Positions 22,268-33,873 of a stretch of 64,000 bases of DNA are shown here, in pieces. Position 1 is the first letter of the stretch, and each line of letters begins with the position of its first letter. The translations under genes and the position numbers were made by a program. Under the pieces are notes generated by a model, which made no database searches, was not told where the DNA came from, and worked only from the letters and a program-made list of their open reading frames with translations. The stretch covers positions 10,903,350 through 10,967,349 of the forward strand of contig CM028378.1 of NCBI GenBank assembly GCA_013146195.2, read 5' to 3'. This stretch comes from Codonopsis lanceolata (taxonomy: Eukaryota > Streptophyta > Magnoliopsida > Asterales > Campanulaceae).

Positions 22268-22657
22268 TATGCACATCAGGGTATCAAGGTAGTAAATCAT
22301 AGCTGATTCAATGGGTAGCGTATATAGCATTAATGGGAGACTCATCAAATGTGTTCAGTCTTTGTCAAGCCTTCTTCTAATAGATAATGATAGGCAGCAT
22401 TGAGTCCATCAGTTTTCTCTTCACTTGACAGAGAATCTATGATTCACAGACATGCCTAACCATATGCACATCAGGGTATCAAGGTTGTAAATCATAGCTG
22501 ATTCAATGAATAGCGCATATAGCATTAATGGGAGACTCATCAAATGTGTTCAGTCTTTGTCAAACCTTCTTCTAATAGATAATGATAGGCAGCATTGAGT
22601 CCAGCAGTTTTCTCTTCACTTGACAGAGAATCTATGATTGACGGACATGCCTAAGCA
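22268..22657. repeat. 195-bp tandem duplication
   Basis: Two complete copies (22268-22462 and 22463-22657), beginning TATGCACATCAGGGTATC and ending in GACATGCCTAA, differ at only a handful of positions. Non-coding. Confidence 0.85.
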
Positions 22658-22895
22658 TCAACATTTTGGGTGTCAGACACATAGACAACACCACACACAC
22701 AGTTGGGTTCATTGGGTAAGCTTAAAATTCTCAATCATCTTTTAAAAGAAATTGATTTTTTTACATTAAAGTGCCCTCATGATATAATGAGTTTTACTTG
22801 TGAATGCATGGAGTTTCAAAAAAACAGCAATAAAGAAGCTCTTCATTCTATGGAAATCGATATGCGCATTGATTTGTTCTTGACTTCTTGAGAGA
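22658..22895. other. Short interval, possibly LINE-related
   Basis: A 62-codon plus ORF (22703-22891) lies directly ahead of the LINE tail. It was not recognised. Confidence 0.3.
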
Positions 22896-23275
22896 TTAAG
22901 CATCCTGGCTGAATGGCTAGGACAGTGAAAGAAATGTTCAGCGAATGGTCCTTTTATAAGAAAAAGAAAAGGAAGAAAGATGTTTGGGAAGTTGCTCCTT
23001 TAGCAGTTTGCTGGGGCATATGGACTGAATGCAATCGCAGGCTTTTGAAAACAGTGAATCGAATGTAGACAGATCGAAGGAAAGCATGGTAGAAACAATC
23101 AGGTTCTGGTGTGCAGACGGAACTCAAAGAGTGGACAGTTCTTTTGTTGAGTTCATAGATAGATTCACTATTGTATAGCTTTTGTGTAGGTGATCTTTGT
23201 TTGTATATATAGGCTGCCCCACTGTTTTGGGGCCTATTTATTTTATAATTACTCTTACTCATCAAAAAAAAAAAA
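22896..23275 (+). mobile_element. L1-type LINE, 3' end
   Basis: A plus-strand frame reads VWEVAPLAVCWGIWTECNRR, the W..P..i.W.iW.eRNrR signature of the zf-RVT region at the end of plant L1 reverse-transcriptase ORFs, followed by a degraded tail. It is followed by a 3' UTR with TTGTTTGTATATATAGGC and a terminal poly(A) at 23264-23275 preceded by CTCATC. Everything upstream (endonuclease, RT) is missing, as in ordinary 5'-truncated insertions. Confidence 0.75.
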
Positions 23276-23483
23276 GATCAGACCATATAGACCTTTGTGT
23301 CCTAACTTTAGAAATTCAAAACCTATACCTCATTCCTGTCCACATTATCAGAAAGCCCAAGCCTTTTCCAGCATCAATATGTTTCAAAAAAGAGAAAAAG
23401 AAACACATTTTTGTACCAGTAGATACCCATTGATGTAGTCGAAACACTTGAACATTGATTTGCAAATGATAGATATGGCTTTT

Positions 23484-24770
23484 TGTTGATTCTTATGTTA
23501 GATTTATATCTGTTCAAGTACATTACATTAGTTTTATACTTCAGTGGCTAATCGGGTTGCGTATCGATTAGCGTGGCAATTGTGTATAGAACTTTGTCTT
23601 ATATAGTTTTTGTAGGACTTCACAGGTTCAGCGGAAGACCTCTTCACAGCTTCACCGGAAGACCTGCTTGAAGCTTAAGAACGGCAGACCTTGTGTCCAC
23701 CTGGTCTCTTATGACGTGTCCAATCCAACAACGACTCATTGGATTAATTCATTCTTATTATACATCTTTATTGGATTAATTCATTCTTATAATCCAAGAC
23801 ATTCCCTGACATGTCAAGCCGCCGAAAGCAACCTTTCCGAAAAGCAGGAAGACTTTTCGTCTGAGCGATGAAAGCGAGGAAGCGTCCCCTAGTTTCTGCA
23901 ACAACTCTCAGATCTGACACCTAAATCGCCCACCTTTTTGAGATCTCAGAAATCATTCCCTGCTCTAGATATCTGAGAAGACGAAATTACTTGACTGACA
24001 GCCCCATGCATTTAATGCATTGATGAAAAGAGCTGTTGAAGTATTCATCTTCTCCAACGGATCTTTTGAAGTGCACCTGCTATAAATGCTGCCATTGAAG
24101 ACTGGAACATATATCACTGTACAGAATCAATCGAACACTAAAAGGATTGCTCTGAAACTTCATAACTCCAAGTCTTTCAGCTCAGTGCAATCAAGAGATC
24201 CTCAATAGATCTAGAAGTCCTCGTCAACAACAAGAAGCAGCTCATCAACATTAATTGTTTTATCTTCTTGTTGTTTACTTTCATTAACTATACTTCTGCA
24301 CGAATTAAATATCTTGTATTTACAGATATTTAATTCCCTAGACCCCAAACACAAGTCAATATTTTGTACACGATCCATTAGGGATATTATTTGTAATTGA
24401 TCTAAGTGGAAAACATAGTGCACAATTTAAATCCAAGGTTGACTGCCTTGGTGGTGGACGTAGCACTCATTATAGTGTGAATCATCCCAAAATACTTGTG
24501 TTATTCCTTACTGTTTGTCTGATATTTGAACTGCAAAATTACGTTGATTATCTTTATCCATTTACAGCAGAACTTAAGTAACTTGTAAAGGTCTACCGGT
24601 AGTCCTTATCGGCAGACCTGGAACAACTACTTTGAAGGTCTTCCGCTACTTGAATCTTTTCGATAGATTGAAAGTATCTTTCAAAGTATTTACTTAAAAG
24701 TTTTAAGTGTTTAATAAGCTATTCAACCCCCCCCCCTTCTAGCTTATTATTGTGCCTATTGGGACCCACA
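23484..24770 (+). repeat. Sirevirus 5' LTR (1,287 bp)
   Basis: TG...CA bounded. A TATA box (TATAAAT) lies at 24081-24087. Six copies of a CGG(A/C/T)AGACC-type motif occur in both orientations, at about 23631, 23654, 23681, 24590, 24610 and 24637. The LTR closes with a C run and CTTCTAGCTTATTATTGTGCC. It differs from the 3' LTR by scattered substitutions and a few indels only, implying fairly recent insertion. Confidence 0.9.
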
Positions 24771-24772
24771 AT

Positions 24773-24785
24773 TGGTATCAGAGCC
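24773..24785 (+). promoter_or_regulatory. Primer-binding site (tRNA-iMet type)
   Basis: TGGTATCAGAGCC two bases after the LTR end is complementary to the 3' end of initiator tRNA-Met, the usual primer of plant copia elements. Confidence 0.9.
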
Positions 24786-24839
24786 TTACTCTTTGAAAAC
24801 AAGTTTTTCCAAGATTAAACTCTTGAGAGATACGATATA

Positions 24840-25952
24840 ATGACACAAACACACTATATGCTGCCTACATCTAATGCTAACCACGTCCCAATATTGGACG
24901 AAGGACATTTTGATGTATGGAAGGATAAAGTAATGAGATTCATGAACTCTATTGACAACAGATTATGGAAATGTGTCACTGCAGGTCAACATGTACCAAT
25001 GAAGGCCAATCTTCTAGCCTCCATTGCTGGGAATCCTGCAGAAGTACCAAAAGAAGAATCTGAATGGACAGAGGATGATAGAAAGCTGGTAGAACTTGAC
25101 AGCAAAGCAATCAACATAATCACCAGCTCTCTAGACACAAGCACATACCAGCAAGTGATTCGATGTACAACTGCAAAAGAGATGTGGGAAGCTCTTGTGG
25201 AATACTTGGAAGGAGACCAAGACACAAGAGACAACATAAAATATACATACATCCAGCAGTTTGATTCTTTCAAAAAGGATCCTAAGGAAACCTTTAGACA
25301 AGCATACGATCGCTTCAGTGAGGTAATTAATTGTTGCTTTTCTCTAGGTAAAACGTATGACAAAAAGGAAATGAACATGAGGTTTCTAGGCTCTCTAGGT
25401 AGCTTATGGCATGTGAAGACCACGGCTATGAAAGAATCCAAGAACTTAAACGAGATGACTTTTCGTAGTCTCTACGCAAGTTTGAAGGTTTATGAACTTG
25501 AAGTTAATCAAGCTCTAGAGCAAGACAAACAATTCAGAACTGTGTCTTTGCCAGCCATGGTCCAAGAAGAAATCACTGTTGAAAACAAACCTTCCACTTC
25601 TTCCTGTGAAAATGACTTTTTATCAGACGAACAATTTGCAATGTTTGTAAAACGTTTTCAAAAATTTGCAAAATATGGAAGGAAGAACACACACCAGCAA
25701 CCTTTTAGGAAAAATGGTGAAAGCTCATCTAAGGAAGAGCTTGTGTGTTATAACTGTAGGAAACCTGGTCATTTTGCCTCAAAATGTCCTAAGCCAAAAT
25801 TTGAAGCATACCGAAAACCCTCTTTTAGAAAATTTCAAAAACAAAAGGGTATGTTGGCTGAAGACATAGAAGACAAACAGGTTGCTACATGGTTTGAGGC
25901 CGATTCGAGAGAGAGGAGGAAGAGGATTGTGAGCAAGCTAACATATGCTTAA
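24840..25952 (+). CDS. Sirevirus Gag (nucleocapsid) ORF
   Basis: A 370-codon ORF starts 55 bp after the primer site. Residues about 15-220 form the DUF4219/UBN2-type gag fold (a GHFDVWKDKVMRFM block near the start, KEMWEALVEYLEG around residue 115, then an alpha-helical FRQAYDRFSEVI). Residues about 300-313 are a CCHC zinc knuckle, CYNCRKPGHFASKC, which packages element RNA. The C-terminal frame runs out at a frameshift near 25900: the adjacent frame continues as an acidic stretch with ANICLIAHDSG. The ORF therefore loses its normal continuation into the rest of Gag-Pol. The front part is intact. Confidence 0.85.
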   Translation: MTQTHYMLPTSNANHVPILDEGHFDVWKDKVMRFMNSIDNRLWKCVTAGQHVPMKANLLASIAGNPAEVPKEESEWTEDDRKLVELDSKAINIITSSLDTSTYQQVIRCTTAKEMWEALVEYLEGDQDTRDNIKYTYIQQFDSFKKDPKETFRQAYDRFSEVINCCFSLGKTYDKKEMNMRFLGSLGSLWHVKTTAMKESKNLNEMTFRSLYASLKVYELEVNQALEQDKQFRTVSLPAMVQEEITVENKPSTSSCENDFLSDEQFAMFVKRFQKFAKYGRKNTHQQPFRKNGESSSKEELVCYNCRKPGHFASKCPKPKFEAYRKPSFRKFQKQKGMLAEDIEDKQVATWFEADSRERRKRIVSKLTYA

Positions 25953-26830
25953 TAGCTCATGATTCGGGTCCTACCTATGACTCTGAAAATGAAGTTGTAG
26001 TTTCACCTAGTCCTTTGGACAAAAATGAAACCAACAGTGACAACTTCGATGAAGGAAGAACTTCTCAAGGATAATCGGGATATGCTTGAAGAATTTAATT
26101 CCTTTAGAGTAGCCTATGTTAAAGCGGCCAAGCGTGAGAAACTTATAGTGAGAAATCTATGATGGCGGTGAGATTCAAACTCTCAATAGTGTCAACAAGA
26201 GAGTATCAAGTTGAAGGAAGAAAACAAATTTCTTTATGACAAAATTATTTGTCTATCGAGCACATCAAAGGACTTGATCTAGAGAAAATTGCCTTGCAAA
26301 GACAATTGACTCAGGAGCGACTCAAGGGCGCATTCGAAGAAATCCTTTTAAGCCAAAAATCTAGTAATGATAAAGCGGCATAGGATATTCAGATGTGCCT
26401 CTTCAGACAATCTCTTCGGTCATAGAGAAAGGTGAATCCTCAGGCGCAAATGAGATTTCCTTCTCTAAACAGACATTTGGAAATATAGGGAAACAAGGCC
26501 TTTGTTATTCCAGTGTCCCTTACGTTTACCCCAAAGTTCAGAAAGGAAAAGCCAAAATGACTGACTCAAATGAGAAATCTGATAAGGTAACGGTAGAAAA
26601 AGTGAAGTCTGCCGGCAACAGCTATGCCAAGGCAAAGTCTGGCGGCGGTAGACCTCTTGAACCTCTAGGTAACTATCAAATTTGTCTATGAAGCGAGCAA
26701 GGCTCCTTTACATTGAAGGTAAACTTAAAGGTATTCTACCGAATCCTTCTGAAAAGGTAATCAACAGAAAAGCTAAAGCTAAGTCTGTTGGTAACCTACC
26801 TAGAGAGATTCGAAAGAAACCAATTAAGTC
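25953..26830 (+). pseudogene. Decayed Gag tail of the Sirevirus
   Basis: Coding traces in shifted frames (SENEVVVSPSPLDKNE, then Lys/Glu-rich coiled-coil-like pieces and a 98-codon fragment at 26395-26691) correspond to the charged region that follows the zinc knuckle in Sirevirus Gag. It stops abruptly at 26830, where the inverted LTR begins. No protease or integrase motif is visible. Confidence 0.6.
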
Positions 26831-28112
26831 TGTGGGTCCCAATGAGCACAATAATAAGCTAGAAGGGGGGGTTGAATAGCTTATTAACACTTTAAAAACT
26901 TTTAAGTAAGTTCCTTGAAAGTTACTTGCAATCTATGAAAAGAATCAAGTAGCGGAAGACTTTCAAGAAAGTTGTTCCAGGTCTGCCGATAAGGACTACC
27001 GGTAGACCTTTTACAGATTACTTAAGTTCTGCTGAAATGGATAATATAAACAATGAAACTGAGCAGTTCAAGTAATAGACAGACAGTAGGAAATAACACA
27101 AGTATTTTGGGATGGTTCACACTATAATGAGTGCTACGTCCACCACCAAGGCAGTCAACCTTGGATTTAAATTGTGCACTATGTTTTCCACTTAGATCAA
27201 TTACAAAGAATATCCCTAATGGATCGTGTACAAACTATTGACTTGTGTTTGGGTCTATGGAATTAAATATCTGTAAAAACAAGATATTTAATTCGTGCAG
27301 AAGTATAGTTAATGGAAGTTAACAACAAGAAGAATAAAGCAATAAATGTTGAAGAGCAGCTTCTTGTTGTTGACGAGGACTACTAGATCTGTTAAGGATC
27401 TATTGAATGCACTGATCTGAAAGACTTGGAGTTGTGAAGATTCAGAGAAATTCTTTAAGTGTTCGATCGATTCTGTACAGTTGTCTCTATTCTAGTCTTC
27501 AATGGCAGTATTAATAGCGGGTGCATTTCAAAAGAATCCGTTGGAGAAGACGAAGACTTCAACAGCTCTATTCATAAATGCATTAAATGCATGGGGCTGT
27601 CAGTCAAGGATTTTCATCTTCACAGATATCTAGAGCAGATAATCATTTCTGAGATCTTCAAAAAGGTGGGCGATTTGATGTCAGATCTGAGAGATGTAGC
27701 AGAAAGTAGGGGACAGTGCGCTTTTACGCTTTCCTCATTCGGGGCGAAAAGGTCTTCCAGCTTTTCGGAAAGTTGCTTTCGGCGGCTTGACATGTCAGGG
27801 AATGACTTGGATTAATTCAAATAATATATGGAAATAAGTTTGAATTAATCCAGCTAGCTTTTTGCTGGAGAGGACACGTAGAAGCAGATCAGCTGGACAC
27901 GAGGTCTTCCGATCTTTAAGCTTTGAGCAGGTCTTCCGGTGAAGCTGAGAAGGGGTCTTCCGTGATCACGAAAAAGTCCTATAAAAACTATACAAGGCAA
28001 AGTTCTATACACGGTTGCCACGCTAATCGATCTGTGACCCGATTAGATTAGCCTGAAGTATAAAACTAATGTAATGTACTGATCAGATATAAATTTAACA
28101 TAAGAATCAACA
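26831..28112 (-). repeat. Inverted Sirevirus LTR (inner copy)
   Basis: This is the reverse complement of the outer LTRs over their full length (starts TGTGGGTCCCAATG, ends ATCAACA). It is visibly more diverged from the outer pair than they are from each other. Read on the minus strand, it is the 3' LTR of the inner copy: 28113 onward is that copy's polypurine tract and 3' untranslated region. Confidence 0.85.
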
Positions 28113-28654
28113 ATCTCCTCCTATTTATATCTGGTCATCATTACTACAAATGAGGGTTTTAAAACAAACTATTTGATAGATAATAACATGTCTTAGAAAG
28201 TTTTATATATTAAGTAATCGGAAGACATGCCTCTATTAAACAGAATAACACCTCAAATGCAAGAGACTACTCTAAGTGCATATAAGAATAAGAGAGTCAA
28301 AGAACAACACTCAGATTAGCAGCAGTTTAAATAAATTTAAACTGAATGTTTAAATTCTAATTAAGATAGACAATAAAGCAGCAAGAATTTAAACAATGTA
28401 ATTTTTGAAAAAGCAGGTAATCATCTGAATTTATAAACAAGATGTTTACATTCAACAGAGTTTTCAAAAAATAAGATAAATACAAAGGAAAGGGAAGAAA
28501 AGATACATAAGCTACCAAGGTCTTTTCCCTTTGCCTTTGTCTGCAGCCTCCTTTTCTCTTCTTTCTCGCTCTAGCTCTTCCATTCTTTGTTGGTATTAGT
28601 CATACGCATCGGTCGGAGTGCGGTGGAGCGAGCAGTAGTCAGGTTCTTCACGAA

Positions 28655-31539
28655 GGCAGTGTTCTCTTCCATCGGCATTACGTTGATAGATCTCATTTGC
28701 TTCTCCTCAAGTGATGGCGGATCACGATCATGGTTGGCATTCATTATATCGTGAGTAGAGTTGCGAGCGAGGTTGTTGAGTTCCATAATGGGAGTACGAC
28801 CGTGGCTGAGATGGAGAGTGATGGCGTGGAATAACTCGTAGAAAATGGAGCCTATGATACGGCAACCTTCATCTCGTTGAGCTTCGATGTTGATCTTGAC
28901 ATCGGTGAAGTCGTGCCGCATCTATCCAAAAGCGAGTCCATCCTCTTGAAATTGTCGAAGAGTAGTGGCGGTTCGGTCGTTGGCCTTGGCATTGCGGTGG
29001 CTACTTCGGTGATAGCGGTAGATATGCTTATAGCTTCGCCTAGCATTTGTAGATGGCATCTAGCCAGGACAAAACTTCATCATTGGTGGTGATGGGAAGT
29101 AGATGCTTGGCCAATGTGAATGGTGTCGGCGGAGGCGAGTCTGCGAGCTGAAGAATTTGTTGGAGAGGGGAGTTACGGAGGCGAGAAGAGGATGAGTCTT
29201 GGGTTGGTATGGTTTTGGTGGAAGAGGATATGGTTATAGGGAGGGTGGAGGTGGTGTTGGTGGGAATCCGGTTCCATATCGGTGTCGAAATTTTCAGCGA
29301 TGTGGGAGGATTGGGGAATGGGTTCGGTAGAGAACCAGAAAGAAGGGGCAGGGTAGAAGAGGGATTTTGGTTTTTGAAGGGAAGGTTGAGGAGGTTGAGA
29401 AGGTTGATGAGTAGGGGTGAATAGATATCTGCTACTGACGAAAGTTCGAAGAGGAACTTGCCAGCAGCAAGGTCTAAAGGTTGCGGTGTGGTTGAAGAAG
29501 TTGGTTGGGATTGGGGTGGTGAGGAAGGTGTTGATGGGTCGGGTGAGTAGTTAAAGGGTGAAGGAGGAGGAGGAGTTGGGGTTACGGCTGGCTCCTCGAT
29601 TTTGAGCTCCTCTGGGGATAGACTCCTCAGGAGGTGGTGAATTCCTCTGAGTAGATGACTCAGGAGGAATGGATGAAGGGTTGATAGGTATAGATGAAGG
29701 GTTGACAGGTAAGGTTTGGGCGTCGGTAGTTGGTTGGGCGTCGGTAGTTGGTATAGATGAAGGGTTGACAGTTGAGTGTTGGGCGTCGGTATAGGTAGTT
29801 GGTTGGCTGGCGGTAGAGGGTTGGGGGCCGTAGCTCCCTTTTTCTTCCTCGGCGGTGAATAGGAGACTCAGTAGCTTCATCGGTAGAGGTTGGAGGGGCT
29901 GCCGGTGGGCTGGTCTTCAAAGGTTTCTGAAGTCTCCTTCGTTTTGGTTTGGGAGTGGATGCAGGAGATGGTGAAGGTGGTTGGCTAGATTGGGTAGGTG
30001 GCTGAGAGGATGGCTTGGCTTGGGTAGATGGAGGAGAGGAATGGCTAGATTGGCTGGTGCCTTCTTCTTCGGCCTTCCTTCATCTCCTTTCGATCCATTG
30101 GCTGCTCCTCTTCGGTTGGAGGTGCCACTTCCGGCCTTGTCTTCTTGGCTTTGCCCAGGCTGCTATTTTGGATCTTAGCGGCGGTTTGCCTCATCGGCCA
30201 GCCTTTGGCCTTTAGATGGAGGTCAGTGGCCACTTGATCGTCAAATTTTGCGAGGCCTTTTGTAGGTCTGCTTTCCGCTACATGTGCTTCCATATTGAAG
30301 CGGGTGACCAAGATAGGTGCGAGGCTTGGCCACTTTGTCAAGAGGCCGGCGGTAGACCTTTACGCATCCGGCGCTTGTTCGTATTCGGTGTATTTCTTGA
30401 AAAGCGAGGTTGTGAGTTGCTGTCCTTGGCTTTGTAAACAACTCATCTTCTTTCAAAGAAGAGTTGATGTTAGCATCATCCCTCAAAAGGCGTTGATCGG
30501 CTGACGAAGGCGTTTGCGGTGGGGTTGTTCTTAGCTTTCTCCACCCACTGCTTTAGCTCGTCAAAATGATGAGCCCCAGGTTGAGGCGTAGGCGTAGAAA
30601 TACTGACACTAGTCGGAGTTGATCTGTTGGCGATAAACATGTCATGTGCTCCACTCTTGAATAGGAGCCCCTTGTCTAAAAGGTGGGCTGGTGCAATAGG
30701 CGTCGAGGGAACAAATTTCGAACATTTTCCTTGTGGCTCAGGAAAGTGTGCTCTCCCCTCATGGCTTCAGGGCATGTAAAGCCTCGGCCATGGTTCTTTG
30801 AAAAGAGCTCCTCAAGTAATGCAGATGATGGTGGAAATAGATTTGGCGGTGACAGAGATGGGACGGCCTCGAATCCACCAGAAGCGATCTGCAGTTCATG
30901 AGCTCCATTCTTTGATAAAATTCTTACGCCAGGAAGATACTATAGTTTTGTCGTTGAGGCGGAAGAGGCGAGAATCCCAGGCGTCCATATCCTACAAGCT
31001 TTGGCCAAGCAACTATAGAGTTGATTGAGTGAAGGTCAATGCACATGCCGGAATGTATAGCCGGGTCCAAGCGACAATAATGTCATGAGGCGGGATAGAT
31101 GGGGTATCTGGAAGGTTGATATTTGAATTGGGAGGAATGACATTTTCGGGGTCAAAGCCTTCTATTTGTCGCGCTTTGATTTTGAAGTTCTTGCCTGAAA
31201 GAAAAACAAAATAAAAATTAGGGCTTTTCATCTAGACATCTAAACAAGTAGGAATTTCAAAGTTTTCTAAAATAAATTGAAATTTTCAAAGCAAAAACTT
31301 GAAACCCTAGAATGTTTAGAGAGACCACACTCGAGAAATGCATTAACAGAAGTTTTCATAAGAATGAACAATGAATAAACAAAAACGACTGTTAGTATTC
31401 AAGTTTGTAAGAACAACAATGGCGAATTACTGTATAAACTCGAAAATGACCGTTTGAATTCCATAAGGATTTTAGGTTGATACTGAAATGCAGAACAGTA
31501 TATAGAAAATTACTAGTAGAGTAGAGAGAAGCGTACCAT
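28655..31539 (-). pseudogene. Env-like third ORF, inner inverted copy
   Basis: Reverse-strand homologue of 33874-36863, with the same order: isolated ATG (31539-31537), a 342-nt GT-AG intron (31195-31536), N-terminal domain, Lys-rich middle, Pro/Thr-rich repeats and a coiled-coil-like C-terminus (MRHDFTDVKINIEAQRDEG at about 28920). It is far more decayed than the plus copy: reading frames change repeatedly and the C-terminus is frame-shifted. Confidence 0.7.
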
Positions 31540-31904
31540 TGTTGATGATGAGAAGAAGAAACAAGAAGAAGAACTTGAATTTGCAGAAAGTAGTTACTCA
31601 GGGAGAGAGAGAGAGAAGTATTTCTGTTCAAAAGGGATTCGTAAAGTTTCCAAATGACGGTTCAAGGACTATTTAAAGGCGAGAAAATATCAGTTTTGAA
31701 AAAGCGGGAACTTAAGATATTTTCTTAAGTACCAAAATTTTATCCTTGACCCACTTAATTGCTTTAGAAACCTCTTTAGCAAACAGTAGACTAAGTGAGG
31801 AGTACTAACCTTTAGGTCTTAGGTAAAGGAGAACTTCGTCTTCAGATTAGTCTAATCTTGGGTCTAGGTATGAAAGAAACATTAACAAAATTTTAAAATT
31901 AAGC

Positions 31905-32780
31905 GGTAGGATCAATCATACCAAGATTTCTCCTTAAATAAGCAAACACAGGTGGCATCCGGTGGTTTTGTGAGAATGTACGCCAATTGATGCTCGGTTG
32001 GAACATATTCGAGGCCCGATGTTACCTTTCCACATGATCTTTGAGAAAATGATAACGAATATCAATGTGCTTTGTCTTTGAATGCATCATTTGGATTTTG
32101 GAGGCTGAGATAGGCGATGTGTTGTCACACATGATTGGGCGGTTTCGGTCTTGATGTTGTAGTCCACTAGTTGTTGGTTCTTCATCCATAGCGTTGAGAC
32201 ACAGCAAATTTGCTTGCGACAATATATTACGTGGTTGAGTTTGCCCTGCGATCCTTGTTTCTTGCAAGACCATGAGGCAGTCTGTTTCCAAGAAATTGAC
32301 AAGTCCCAGCTGGTGCTTCTTTACTGCTCACTTTGCAGGCTGCATAATCTGCATCGAGTATCCAACTAGATTGAAGTTGTTGGATTTTGAATACGAGATG
32401 CCTAGATTTGTTGTTTTTGAAACATATCGATGATACGTTTGGCGACAAGCAAATGTGACTCCTTTGGATCTGCTGAAATCTAGCACAAACACAAGCGGCA
32501 AACATAATGTCTAGGGTCTACTAGCGATTAAGGTAAAGAAGTGAACCTATGATTCCTCGGTACTTGGTCATGTTCTCTTGCTTTCCCTTTTCATCTTTGT
32601 CAAGATGGCGTCGGTAGACATTGGAGTTTCAAATCCTTTGGCTGAATCAAGACCAAACTTCTTGATTAGTTCCTTTGCATATTTGGTTGGGCGATGAATT
32701 CCGTCTGAAGTCTGTTGTATCTGCAGTCCTAGAAAATAGGTAAGTTCACCCATCATGCTCATCTCGAACTTGCTTTGCAT
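31905..32780 (-). pseudogene. Copia RT C-terminus and RNase H, inner inverted copy
   Basis: Reading from the gap leftwards, the minus strand encodes MSMMGELTYFLGLQIQQ (the end of copia reverse transcriptase, 32568-32780). RNase H traces follow (SSWILDADYAACKVSSKEAP near 32330) and a degraded SKTKHIDIRYHFLKDHVE (about 32060). Frameshifts separate these pieces. The 5' continuation is lost in the N gap. Confidence 0.75.
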
Positions 32781-32781
32781 T

Positions 32782-32881
32782 NNNNNNNNNNNNNNNNNNN
32801 NNNNNNNNNNNNNNNNNNNNNNNNNNNNNNNNNNNNNNNNNNNNNNNNNNNNNNNNNNNNNNNNNNNNNNNNNNNNNNNNN
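32782..32881. other. Assembly gap (100 N)
   Basis: Exactly 100 Ns, a conventional placeholder for a gap of unknown size, sitting between two head-to-head copies of the same retrotransposon. Confidence 0.95.
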
Positions 32882-33498
32882 AACCTTGTTGCTAGTAGAC
32901 CGACATTATGTTTGCCGCTTGTGTTTGTGCTAGATTTCGTGCAGATCCAAAAGAGTCACATTTGCTTGTCGCCAAATGTATCATCGATATGTCTCAAACA
33001 ACAAATCTAGGCACTCCGGTATCCCAAAACCAACAATTTCAATCTAGTTGGATACTCGATGCAGATTATGCACCGCAAAGTGCGTAAGAAGCACCAAGGG
33101 ACTTGTCAATTCCTTGGAAATAGACTTGTCTCATGGTCGCAAGAAACAAGGATCGCTTGCAAATTCAACCACGTAGGTACATTGTGCCGAAGCAAACTGC
33201 TGCTCTCAACTCCTATGGATGAAGCAACAACTAGTGGACTACAACATCAAGATCCAGAACCGCCCAATCATGTGATAACACACGCAATTTCGCCTCTAAA
33301 ATCCAGTTGATGCACTCCAAAACCAAGCACATTGATATCCGTTATCACTTCCTCAAAGATCATGTGGAAAAAGGTAACATCAGTTTGGAATATGTTCCAA
33401 CTGAGCATCAATTGGCAGACATTCTCACAAAACCACTGGATGCCACCAGGTTTGCTTATTTAAGGAGAAATCTTGGAATTATTGACCCTACTGCTTAA
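32882..33498 (+). pseudogene. Copia RNase H and Pol C-terminus, outer copy
   Basis: After the gap, frames read NLVASRPDIMFAACVCARF and SSWILDADYA. Then an intact C-terminal stretch (33307-33498) contains SKTKHIDIRYHFLKDHVEKG and EHQLADILTKPLD, the conserved end of copia RNase H. At least two frameshifts occur before 33307. The stop at 33496 is the natural end of Pol, and a 375-bp spacer separates it from the env-like start codon. Confidence 0.8.
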
Positions 33499-33873
33499 AT
33501 TTTCAAAGTTATTTGTTAAGTTTCTTTCATACCGGTAGACCTAGTTTTAGACTGATCGGAAGACGTAAGTTCTCATTTACCGGAAGACTTAAAGGTCAGT
33601 ATTCTTACTTAGTCTATTTTTTGCTAAAGAGGTTTCTAAAGCAATAAAGGGGGTCAAGGATAAAATTTGGTACTTCAAAAAATATCTTAAGTTCCCGCTT
33701 TTTCAAAACTGATATTTTCTCGCCTTTAAATAGTCCTTGAACCGTCATTTGCAAAACATTACGAAACCCTTTGACAAAATATTTCTCTCACTATTCATAC
33801 TCTCTCTCTCTATCTGTACAACTACGTTCTGCAAATCCAAATATTTCATGTTTCTTCTTCTAAATCGACGACA

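Noticed and set aside
29551..30504. Cluster of plus- and minus-strand ORFs of 65-109 codons
   Set aside because: They overlie the decayed env-like ORF of the inner Sirevirus copy; out-of-frame readings of its Pro/Thr-rich and Lys-rich tracts.
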